DNA of 64,000 nt from Cranoglanis bouderius (taxonomy: Eukaryota; Chordata; Actinopteri; Siluriformes; Cranoglanididae), in assembly GCA_023630585.1 (NCBI GenBank), contig CM042551.1, positions 5,514,501 through 5,578,500 of the forward strand, written 5' to 3'. The first letter of the stretch is position 1. The number at the start of each line of letters is the position of its first letter. The notes under the pieces are model-generated. The model saw only the letters and a list, made by a program, of their open reading frames with translations, made no database searches and had not been told where the DNA came from. Positions 22,608 to 33,000 of this stretch are shown piece by piece. A program made the translations under genes and the position numbers.

Positions 22608-24060
22608 CACTAAACTAACAATTCTGTCATCTGTCCTTTTGTATGATTTGTACATTCCTACAGTATGTACTTGTTGAACAATTTATTGCTAAACCATGGG
22701 TAGTAATATGTCCCTCATTGCTTCTGGGAAGGCTTTCCACTAGATTTTGGAGCGTGGCTGTGAGGATTTGTATTCATTCAGCCACAAGAGCATTGGTAAG
22801 CTAAGGCACTGATGTTGGATGAGGAGGACTGGGATGCAGTCGGTGTTCCAGTTCATCCCAAAGGTGTTCAGTGGGGTTCAGGTCAGGGCTCTGTGCAGGA
22901 CACTCGAGTTCTTCCACACCATCCTTGGCAAACCATTTCTTCATGGAGCTCAGTTGCATAAGGGCATTGTCATGCTGGAAAAGGTTTGAACCCCTTAGTT
23001 TCAGTGAAGGGAAATTGTAATGCTACACCAGACAAAGACATTTTATACAATTGTGTGCTTCCAAGTTTGTGGCAACAATTTGGTGGTGAAGAACCATATA
23101 TGGTTAGGTGTCCACATACCTTTGGCCATATAGTGTATGTTCTTTTAGTTTCTCCTCCAAATGAAACTTTGTGTTCATTACACTAATGACAGGATCTCAC
23201 ATGTGCCTTCTTAATCATCTACTGATAACTTGCTATGAATGTCAGTGAACGGGCTGAAAAATATGAGCCCAAATGGAGATTAAATCCAGTGGGCGTGTCA
23301 CTCTGTGTAATCACATTGCTGGTGCTGTTGCAATCAGTTCCACAAAAGTCCAAAAATTCCACCGTAAGACATTCATTAACAGCAAATAATGTGATGTTGG
23401 TGCCAAAAATGAAACCTTGCACTGATCTGTTTTTATCCTAGAGACATCATGTTTATAGGAGCCACTCTTAAAATTACAAACTGCTCCTTTAATTATTTGA
23501 AGCGAACAAAGAAATCTACTCAGTGATTTATCTGTACTCATATGGAAGGCCGAGACTACCTGTAAGGTGGTGTTCAGCAGCAGCTCCTCCAGACGTCGCT
23601 GCTCCACCGCATGCTCCTGCTTGTTAATGATCTCCTGCAGCAGCTGGGCGTACAGCTGGGTGATGCGGGCGTTCATGGTGCTGCTCTCTCTGCGCAGGGT
23701 GCTCACCTCGCTTGCCAGCGCCCCATCCTGCTCCAGACGCACGCGCAACCTCTCCAGCTGCTCCTGTTGGTTACTGAGTTGAGCACGCAGGTCGGCGGTC
23801 TCAGAGGCGTTGGCCCGCGCCATCTCGGTGCTCACACACAGTGCCCCTTTCAGCTTCTGCTGGGGAACGATGAACGTGTATGAGCAACGGCCCGTTTTGG
23901 GCTCAGAGGAGCGTGACGGTCGTTTCGGAGCCCCTTCGCTCTTAGAGGTGGCAGGATGAGATGCATCTCTTCCACCATGTACGCCAAACTTCACTAAGCA
24001 CACTAACAGCAGGAGGAGAGACAGCACACGCCTTATTTGTTTCTCCATTGTAGTGTCCAA
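15941..24060 (-). CDS. angptl6: Angiopoietin-like protein 6
   Basis: Six coding exons with GT/AG borders and matching phases: 24060-23560, 22132-21995, 21917-21689, 18409-18216, 16719-16449, 16149-15941; total 513 codons plus stop, close to the family length of about 470-500. A hydrophobic signal peptide spans residues 1-29 (Met5 is an alternative start). Residues 60-75 hold CSYTFIVPQQKLKGALC, shared with ANGPTL2/6. Residues 80-230 are coiled coil. Residues 290-508 are the fibrinogen-like domain: GPWHDC, GGWTVIQRRLDGSVNFFRNW, DGEYWLGLEN, calcium-site DRDKDAYSGNC and a CAHSNLNGVWYRGGHYRSRY segment. I chose ANGPTL6 over ANGPTL2 from SLSWH and DAYSGNCA and from the neighbouring ppan. It is a secreted factor linked to angiogenesis and metabolism in mammals. 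Paralogue choice is moderately sure; gene structure is sure. Confidence 0.93.
17112..17633. mobile_element. Tc1/mariner-type MITE, full length, in angptl6 intron 4
   Basis: Terminal inverted repeats of about 26 bases: CAGTACTGTGCAAAAGTTTT at the left and its complement AAAACTTTTGCACAGTACTG at the right, flanked by TA-like bases. No ORF. Related copies at 21062-21276 (reverse orientation) and 32994-33206 (internally deleted). Confidence 0.85.
17767..17955 (+). repeat. tRNA-derived SINE
   Basis: An RNA polymerase III promoter is readable: A box TGGTAGCTCAGTGG and B box GAGTTCAATTCC, followed by CTGAGCAAGGCCCTTAACCC and CGCTCTGGATAGGGCATCTG, typical of otophysan SINEs. It is in angptl6 intron 4 and antisense to the gene. 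Confidence 0.85.
18410..19997. other. angptl6 intron 3, distal part
   Basis: No gene or clear repeat recognised; AT-rich intron DNA. The ORF at 19649-19954 has no recognisable motif. Confidence 0.5.
20008..20074. repeat. (CT)n microsatellite
   Basis: About 66 bases of CT dinucleotide in angptl6 intron 3. Confidence 0.95.
20260..20610 (+). repeat. Dispersed repeat with shared fish 3' tail
   Basis: Contains GGGTTCCTCTCAAGG and TATTTCTGTAAAGCTGCTTTG, and ends GCTGTATAAATAAAATTGAATT, the 3' tail of a very common fish retroposon. A shorter copy is at 61130-61205. Confidence 0.7.
21062..21276. mobile_element. Truncated copy of the 17112 MITE, inverted
   Basis: Reads as the reverse complement of 17112-17370, ending CCTAAAACTTTTGCATAGTACTG. 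The other half is absent. Confidence 0.85.
21297..21361. repeat. (AT)n microsatellite
   Basis: About 64 bases of AT dinucleotide next to the truncated MITE. Confidence 0.95.
22690..23150 (-). mobile_element. Tc1/mariner element fragment in angptl6 intron 1
   Basis: The minus strand encodes the C-terminal catalytic region with CPAQSPDLNPTEHLWDELE at about 22900, followed by an ANALVAEWxxI piece. The right edge shows a TIR-like GTGTCCACATACCTTTGGCC segment ending TATAGTGTA. Only part of the transposase remains. Confidence 0.75.
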
Positions 24061-24324
24061 TACCTACTCTTGCTGAAAAAGATATGGAAAACAACGTTTT
24101 GGGTCACGGTTACACTCTCGTCTCAACTCTTTTCTGCTTTAATCCAGAGGCTCTGCAGCTTTGACGCATGCCAGATGTTTCTGTCTGACTCCAGCAGCCA
24201 GGAGCTGATTGCAGAGTTAATTAGCATGTCAACATGAACAGAACTGCCGTCAACAAAAAAGTCCAACACTCATCCTCATTCCATGGTCAAAGGTTCACAG
24301 TCAATGCACTTCCAATTACACGCC

Positions 24325-24342
24325 CCAGCATATATACACAAA
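24325..24342 (-). promoter_or_regulatory. Possible TATA box of angptl6
   Basis: GTGTATATATGCTGG on the minus strand, about 270 bases upstream of the start codon. Weak: no other core element was located. Confidence 0.25.
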
Positions 24343-24399
24343 TACAAACTCAGTGCTCTAAACACTGACAGATCATATGATGTATATTCAGGTAAACTG

Positions 24400-25735
24400 A
24401 AGCTTATGCTGAAGCTAATGAGAAAAGTAAAGATTTCATGTAAATAAACTTATTGATTCCTGTGGAGTGTATGATTTATCCAGAGATTATAACCTCAATG
24501 TACAATGTAAATAATTTGCAATATAAAACAAAAGTCTCAGAAATATTAGCAGATATATAGCAACAGATATCAAGAAATGGCTCAAAGTCGAAAATATCAA
24601 GTAATAAATGAATCAGTAAATACACAAAATACACCAAAAAGTACATACACAAGTAAGTGTCTAATATTAAATATGTCATAAGGATTTACTTGGATTTTTA
24701 ATAAGTATTGGCTTTTTATTCATGAACACTTTGTGCTAAATTTTTAATACTTCATTCATTTCTGAATTATAATTTTATGTGTTAGAATTGCTCTAGAAAT
24801 TTTTTTCATGTAGACAGTGGAATCACATTGCATTGTATATCATATCTTAGTTAGATGTATTCATAAATGTCTGTAAAACAAGCAGCTTTTGGATTAAATT
24901 TGGTCCATATGACTGCAAAAGATTACATCCCCGTTATACCCTGCTTTCTGGCTGATTAAAGACAACTCTGCATCTTAAACTTTGGGTGAAATTGCCAGAA
25001 AGAAAGTTGAAAAGAAGCCAAAATAGTAGACGCCAGACCCTCTCAGTCTGCAGACCTGATCTGTAAAAAAGCAGCTTAAACCATCTACAAGACTTAGAAC
25101 AAAGAGAAAGTGTTTCATTTTACGAATGAGAGGAACAAAAAGCTCTTTAAATGATATGAAAGAGGTTGTAGGCAGTAACAGATGGGTTATAGACAAAAGG
25201 TTGGTATACATTAGAAACTGAGTCATTATAGATTATTTATATCGCATGCAGAAAAGGAAATGGATTTTTTTTCACTATTTAATATCTTTACTTACACTAT
25301 TTGACCATTTTGATACTTACATTGATCTGTGAACCTTACAAATTAACAGTTGTATTGATATAAAGTACAGTTTTATACTGTCTTCTAAATATTGTTATAA
25401 GGGTGTGCAAATTTTTGCTCTCACCTGTAAGCTTATACAATGTCTTACCTTATAACAAGTAAGGAAATCCTGTGAATTTCTCTCCTCAAGAAGCAGGTTA
25501 AGCTGAGGATGGGTCACACTGCACTCTCAATGCAAACCGTAGGTGTAATAAAAAAATAAATAAATTTTTAAAAACAGCTAAAAAGAAAATCCACCGCAAA
25601 GTTAAAGTTAATTTTTTTTTAAAATGATGAAATAAAGAAAAGTAAAACGGGCAAGCGACAGAAACACTACAGAAGTGGCTACTGGTCTTCAGTGCACTGT
25701 CTAAACTACAGAGAGATTGATGACTGAAGTGCAGG
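24400..25735. other. Intergenic DNA between angptl6 and ppan
   Basis: AT-rich DNA with no recognised gene; ORFs of 60-90 codons have no motifs. Confidence 0.45.
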
Positions 25736-25737
25736 AT

Positions 25738-25739
<2 letters not shown>

Positions 25740-25771
<32 letters not shown>
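25740..25771. repeat. (CA)n microsatellite
   Basis: About 32 bases of CA dinucleotide. Confidence 0.95.
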
Positions 25772-25774
<3 letters not shown>

Positions 25775-25794
25775 AATCTGACAGTGGGGTCTTA

Positions 25795-26015
25795 AAGTAG
25801 TAAAATCACTCCCCTGTCTCGGCCTCTCTAAACAAAGGGCAGAGTAAATTACAGAGCAGCCTTATGGCACGTCGTCTCTCCTCAGTGTCCACACGGTCCT
25901 GACCTCCCTCTCCATTCCAGAACAAAGCATTTAAATAGATAGATAGACAGACAGACAGACAGATAGATGAACTGATAGATAGCTTTATTAATCCCAGAGG
26001 GAAATTCACATTGAA
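25795..26015 (-). mobile_element. 3' end of a non-LTR retrotransposon
   Basis: On the minus strand it ends with AATTTCCCTCTGGGATTAAT and AAAGCTATCTATC, followed by an ATCT/GTCT simple repeat; this is the usual 3' tail of fish LINEs. A short RT C-terminal piece (RRAIRLLCNLLCPLF) is preserved. Confidence 0.6.
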
Positions 26016-26431
26016 CACAGAATTTTAAAAAAAATATACTACATGACCAAACAAACTAAAAGTTACAGTAAACCGAGGAAGAAGCATTTAAAAGAAAAAG
26101 ATAAGTAGTAGATGCATAGTAGGTAAGTAGAAATACCGAATGCATTTATGTAAAAGTGTCTCTAGAGACGAGAGCTGCTGTAACCGGCTGCCAGGAGCAC
26201 GGCACCATCTTGAATATATGAGAATTATAAGAAACTCCAGAGTGTTAATGACACAATCAGGAAGACTGCGGCAGCCTAAGCCAGAACCTTCCCTAACTTT
26301 AATAACACAGACGGCAGGAAAAATGTATGTAAAAATGCTATTAAGCAAAAACACTTTCAAAAATAATCAAATTAAACTTTTTCTACATAAAATAAATCTA
26401 TATTTAGAGCAGTAAACTGTAACAAACGAAA

Positions 26432-26439
26432 TATTACTA

Positions 26440-26495
<56 letters not shown>
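26432..26495. repeat. (ATT)n microsatellite
   Basis: About 21 copies of a TTA/ATT trinucleotide. Confidence 0.95.
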
Positions 26496-26498
<3 letters not shown>

Positions 26499-26579
26499 AT
26501 TTTAATTTTAATTTTGGCATAGAAATGGAATTTAAATATATACTTTTTCGCACGTGCCATTTTTTAAAACTTTGAATCC

Positions 26580-27096
26580 CTTTGGTCCGCCATGTTCCTC
26601 ACTTTCTGACTGTTACCATCATTGATATGTAAGAGCAGGGCTGTTCTCATTTTGTCCACCTGGTGGCGATAGAAACAAGCGCACGGATCATTTCTTCTTC
26701 GCTTTCTCCTCACGTTCTGCAGAACGCATGCGCAGTACACTCCGCAAGTCGTAGCGTGGTCATTCTCGTTACTTTTCCAACCCGTATTTCAAAAAATTTA
26801 AATGCGTGGCTTTATCAGCCAATCAACGAACTTGACTGTTGACTTAACCCAATCAGAATTAGTGAGGCGGGACCAGAAGTAACCAATCGTAAAACAGAAG
26901 AACAGGCCTGTCAGAATACGGGTGATGAAACACGCTCTGTCGTGCAGCGTGGTCTCTGCGTGGTGTGCTCTGCTGAAGTAACCATGAGGGCTGGCAACGA
27001 AAAAGCGTTTTATTATCAAATAGAATTTCACGTTATAGTCTGATTTTTTTATATATATATATTTAACAGTTGTTATTTAATTTATCAGTCGAAAAG
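26580..27096 (+). promoter_or_regulatory. ppan promoter region
   Basis: A GC-richer island directly upstream of the ppan start. It has an NRF1-like palindrome ACGCATGCGCAG at 26724-26735 and three CCAAT boxes in the same orientation at 26819-26823, 26849-26853 and 26883-26887, about 30 bases apart. No TATA box is apparent nearby. This is the usual layout of a housekeeping promoter. Confidence 0.6.
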
Positions 27097-30000
27097 ATGG
27101 GGAAAAGTAAGGTAAGAGCAACTTAAGCAGCATTAATTTTAATGGAGGCGCATAGTTGAGCAAAGCTAAGTGCTAACGGGCTAGCTGAGCTTCTTCAGGC
27201 TCTAAAGTTAACTTGTAGAGAGATTTCCCTGTACATATTTTAATTTAACCTTCTTCCAATGTTTAAAACGTTAAATCCCTAATTAATATTATATTACTTT
27301 GATAATTATTTTCTAAAACGTTACAAATCCTTAGTAAAATGGTTTCTAGTTAATCTTTGCCGTGTAAGTGAACACTGAACACTTCAAAGGCAAATTAATT
27401 AGGGATTTAACGTTTTAAACATTGGAAGAAGGTTAAATTAAAACTTAGGTATAGATATATACCTAATATAAGATATGTACCCGTGGAAATATATAATACA
27501 CCGGGATTATGTTTAATAAAAGACTAAACATTTAAATAAGATTGTATAACTACAGTGTACTTCAGGGATTATTGTAGATAGTAAGCAAAGTACACAACAT
27601 TTCTAGAGAAACACTTCTCTAATGTTTAGAAGTCTCTAGAAACTTCCTGAACTTTTATTAACTTTTACCACATATGTTAATCCTCTGAAGAAGAGGCCAG
27701 GAAGTAACTAGTGTGTACTACAGTGTACAGGTTTTAGTTGCAGTAAAAGTTAATCATCGAGAACAAAGTTTCCAGAGAAACAGGGCATTTCATTTTCTAT
27801 GCAGATATTATACACACGCCTTAAATACGCTGAATCCCGAATGCCTCCTGACTCCCACCATGAGGGAGACCATTACGTTACGTTACATTACATCCGACAG
27901 AGCCAGATTTATTTCAGTATTTCATCATCAAAGTGACTTTAAGGCGATAAAAAATCAAATAAATGGTCAAATCAGTAGTTTATTATGGTCTGTAATTAAG
28001 GACAAAGATGCATGTACAGTTTTAGTGATCTTGCTGTCAGTACTCTCGTGTAAAAGCCATAATAATTTAGGTGTCAGTAAGTTTGTACAATAATTCGAAG
28101 TTAATCAAGTAAATGCAAACGATTTTCCTTTACAGACAAACTAAAGTACTAAAACTTAAGCAAATAAACACATTTTATTAAGTGGCATTTTATTTTATTC
28201 CGTCTTTGTCATGTCTTTCTGATATAATATGAAATTGTATGTTTTTTTTTGTTTGTTTGTTTTTTTATCCTGTAGACTAAAAACCAGAAGAAGGCACGCG
28301 TAGCTGCGAATCACGTGGCCGAGGAGACGTACGGAAGCGTTCCGCACTCCTTCGTCTTTCACCGTGGCCAAATCGGGAAGAATGTGGATCAGCTGGTGAT
28401 GGACATGCGGCGTGTCATGGAGCCGTACACAGCACAGTCCTTAAAGGTCTTTACTCGAAATCATGCACATGTTTAGTGTTTAAATATAACTTTGCAGTTC
28501 TTGGCCACTACGGCACAGATGATGATGATGGAATATTAATTTTGTCCAGTTTGAAAGTGCTTGCTGTAAGTGTTTTTCTTTTCTTTTCTTTGTTATGCAG
28601 GTTCGAAAGAAAAATGTCTTAAAAGATTTTGTGACCGCAGCGGGACCACTGGGAGTCACACACTTCCTGGTCTTCACCAAAACTGAGAATAGTGTTAACT
28701 TGGTAAGTAGCAGCACAGACTTATTGGACGATGCCAAAAAATTATATTATAAAATGCTCCCGAACTCAAGGACGTGAATAGTTGTGCATGGTTTATTCAG
28801 ATTTTATTGATTACATCTGAGCACTAAATCTTTTGTGGTACTTTTTCTCCTTGAACACATTTTGTGATCTCTCTTAAGACTGTATTTGGGGGGAAAAAAT
28901 CAAGAGGTGGAAACCATAAACGTTTATCTGCAGAGCCCGTGTGCCGAGCTAACTAAATAACTTTCATTTTAGTAAATTCACGGTTCTGATTTATTTAGAC
29001 AGATCTGAGAATACTGTGATTCAAAACGAGACTCGGACAAATGTGAGCTACTTAACTAAGCTATTTGTGATCGCACAATGATGTGGAGATGTTTCCAGAT
29101 TTTTATAAGTGTGGCGTTCTTTATAAGGGTAATGGTGTAGAAATTTTCCAAAGCCATTTTTTTTTTTTTTTGTAACCAGTTTCTTAGGCATATTAAACAA
29201 TATATTGTTCAGAATTAATCCATTTGATCAGGTGCTGAAATCCCAATGAGTGCAAATGAAGATATAAACAATGTCTGAATGTAGATTGAGTTTAATGAAT
29301 GTCTAAATGTTTTGAATCCATTTTCTGATGCATTAAACGAACCCTTTGCAAACACATGGCATCAAAATGCCTTTAATTAAAGTGACTGTTCTTCCTCCTC
29401 CTCTCACAGAGACTGGCACGACTTCCTAAAGGCCCCACTGTCCATTTCCAGGTTACCAAGGTACGCATGGTTCTGTTAGTATACAGATTTCCTTCGTAAA
29501 TTTAAAGGCATTCGGATACAAAAGATGAAATTTTAGTGTGTTGAATGCAAAGTGATTGTTTTAAAGTAAACGCACTGATGTATCTGCTGATTAAGCGCTT
29601 ATTATTAAGCAGGAAATTCAGTGTCTTATTAATTAATGCGCATGTTTGTTTATTCGTTTTCAGTACACTCTCATTAAGGATGTAGTTTCATCTTTAAAGA
29701 GGCACAGGATGCATGAACAGCAGTTTACCCACCATCCACTGCTGGTGCTGAATAATTTTGGGATGGAGGGCATGCATATCAAACTGATGGCTACCATGTT
29801 TCAGAACATGTTCCCTTCCATCAACGTGCACAAGGTATAAAATCGGGAGTTGGGCAGGAATCTGTGTAACAAAAGTAACATGATGAACGTATAGGTTTCT
29901 GAGGTTTCCTTGATATGACTTGTACTCTGATGTGCTTTCTCAGCTGTCACATTGCTGTTCATACCCATTCCAGATTAAACATTTTCGTCTATATTTCTCT

Positions 30001-33000
30001 CTCTCTCTTTTTTTTTTTTCTTTTCTTTTTTCTTTTTAAAAAAAAAAAATATATATATATTTTAAGGTCAGCCTGAACAACATAAAGAGGTGTGTGCTGG
30101 TGAATTATGATCCTGCGTCTCAAGAAATAGAGTTTCGGCATTAGTAAGTAACATTACTGAGTGGCTCTGTGCGGTCACAGCATATAGATGGTGCACGTGA
30201 TGAAAGCTTTACACATGACTATTCAGTGAATGTTTTCAGAGTAAACGCACTGATGCACCTACTCACCTATATTATTGTGGGATGTGTGATTGACACCCAC
30301 ACACACACACACCCTTAACTAACACCTGTTTATTTTTTGCCCTGCAGCAGTCTGAAGGTGGTCCCTGTGGGCATGAGCAAGGGTGTGAAGAAGCTCTTGC
30401 AGGAGAAGTTCCCTAACATGAACAAACTGGAGGACATCAGTGAGTTGCTTCTGAAGTAAGTCAGGTGAAAGGAGGATTTCAGGGCAGGTGGGAGAGGGGG
30501 AAGTCCTCTCGTTTTTATAGGAATTGCAGTTCTCTTCACAGGCAGCAGGGGGCTCTAAATATTCTGTCTGATTTGCACTTCTGTGAATCTACAAGTGCCA
30601 GAATATAGCATGATCATGTACACTAGGGACAATGACCCTTTTTTTTTTCCCCCCTGTCTTAATTTTTCATTATAATCCAACAGTTGACATTACCCAGTAT
30701 CTCCAGGATTAAGTATTTTGCGATCGCAGAAATGAATATTCAAAGGAGCTTGCAATTTTTCAAAACTACTGCAAATTTTCTGCAGATTCGGGCTAAGATG
30801 CGTCATGTGACGCCGTCACAACGTGCATTCAGCCAAAGCCCTCTAGTATTCACGTGTTGAACATGAGTACAGCTAAAAGGTCTCATTTCACAACAAACAT
30901 CTCTACAATAGACCGTGCAAAACAATTTCGTACAATTGCAACTTTACCAATTCAAGTAGTTTTCTGCAAAAAAAATGAAAACAAAATAGAAAGGCAAAAA
31001 CACTCAGTGCTTTACATTTCATTCACCTATGTGTTCCAACACATCATTAACATCATGTTTTATTTAAAAAATACATTAGGGATGCCACGTTTTTTCAAAA
31101 GCCCTAAATTTATCTATAGTTAGTTTTTTTATTGACATATGTATTGCCAGTACTTCCAACACATGGTCTATCAGTTTTTTCCCCATTGCGGAGCAATAAA
31201 ACGATTTGCTTGTGAGCTGCACACTCACACTGTGGCCAAAAGTTTTTAGACTCCTGACCATCACACCTACATGTGTATCTACATTCTCCAAACTGTTGCC
31301 ACAAAGTTGGAAGCATACAACTGTATAATGTCTTTGTATGCTGTAACTTTAAGATATCCTTTGAATGGAACTAAGAGGTCCAAACCTGTTCTAGCATGAC
31401 AATGTCCCTGTGCACAAAGCAAAGTCTGTGAAGACGTGTTGGCCAGGTTTGCAATGGAAAAAACTCGACTGACCTGTACCTCAACCCCACTGAACACCTT
31501 TTGGATGAACTGGAACACTGACTGCACCCCAGGCCTCCTCACCCGACATCAGTGCCTCATCTCTCGAATGCTCTTGTGGCTGAATGAACACAAATCCTCT
31601 GTCAGCCTGTTCCCTTTTGATCCCCTAAGGCTGCTTACATGTTTGCTGTTTTCTCTGTGTAATCCTATGAGAATCGGCTGAAATGACAGCTTCCAAAATG
31701 CTGAGTGACATCAAGCGCTCCTAACCAATAAGGTCACAGCAAACATGGATGATAAATGCCGCTGGAAAAATTTGTATTGTTTGTGACCAAATATAAGGGG
31801 ATTTGTGACCTGTTGAAAGATCATATTTGATATTTCATTATCGGTCAATATCCCAATCTCTTGTTTGGGACATTCATCATCCCACTTTAACTGTGGCTGC
31901 ATACAATCAGATCACGCAAGCAGCTCAAATTCTCTTGATGTTCTGCTGCTAAAGCTCCAGCAAAGGCAAAATACCTACTCATCACTAGTGTTAAACCAAT
32001 CTTTATTTTATCTTCATTACTGATGATAAATCTAACCAAGAACTAGGCTAGGCCAGTTAATCAACAGACACTAGCTAGTACCAGTAAGACTGTTGGTATG
32101 GTTACAGTGTGAATAAAAACAGACTTATAATTTACAGTTCTCTTGTGCCATGTGATGCAAATGATGACACTTTAAATGTCACTGACTGCTCAGTGATCTT
32201 TCAAAGTAAACGCTCTGATGCATCGGTTATGGAAAATCTGAAACATGATTCTTCATTTGAAAATGTACTTTAAAAGCCTCTTTTGGTTCATTTTTTTTTT
32301 TTTTCCCTGTAAGGGGTGTAAACCTTTCAGAGAGCGAAGCAGAGCAGGACGGCGAGCACAACATCACCGAGCTGCCTCAGGTGTACTCGGGCCGCGGGAA
32401 CATGAGGGCGCAGCAGAGCGCCGTCCGACTTACTGAGGTGAGGAAGAGGAGGGTCGATCGGACTCCTTAGAGCCATCCCTCGCTTTATATTTTGTGTGAC
32501 AGATCAAACCTTTTTTTTTTTTAAATCATTTATTTATGCAAATATTTTTTTTTTAGATTGGCCCCAGAATGACTCTGCAGCTGGTGAAGATTGTAGAAGG
32601 CATGGGAGAGGGGAATGTGCTTTATCATTCTATTAGTGAGTTCCCTCTTAATATAGGCATTATATATGCAGTCTGTGTGTACTGAAGTACTGAGTACCTT
32701 TTTGTTTTTTTGTAGTGACTAAGAGTGAGGAGGAGATTCGGGAGATTCTGAATAGGAAGGAAGCCCGTCTGAAGGAGAAAGCAGAACTCAGGACAAAGCA
32801 GGATCAAAACATAGCCCTGAAGCAGGAGAAACGAGACGAGAACAGGTATAGCACTAAGACATACACGTGTTGTACAGGTTAACACCCCCCCCCCCCCCCC
32901 TCCCCCCCCCAAAAAAAAAAAAAATTTGGCCATGGATGGTTGTCCATAGGGCGTGATATACTTCTGAATGTGTCCTCTAGGGGGCAGTGTCACACAGTAC

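Noticed and set aside
23567..23883. Plus-strand ORFs opposite angptl6 exon 1
   Set aside because: Antisense shadows; the minus frame has the signal peptide, coiled coil and correct splice phases.
25498..25776. 92-codon minus-strand ORF near the CA repeat
   Set aside because: Starts in a CV dinucleotide run and has no motif.
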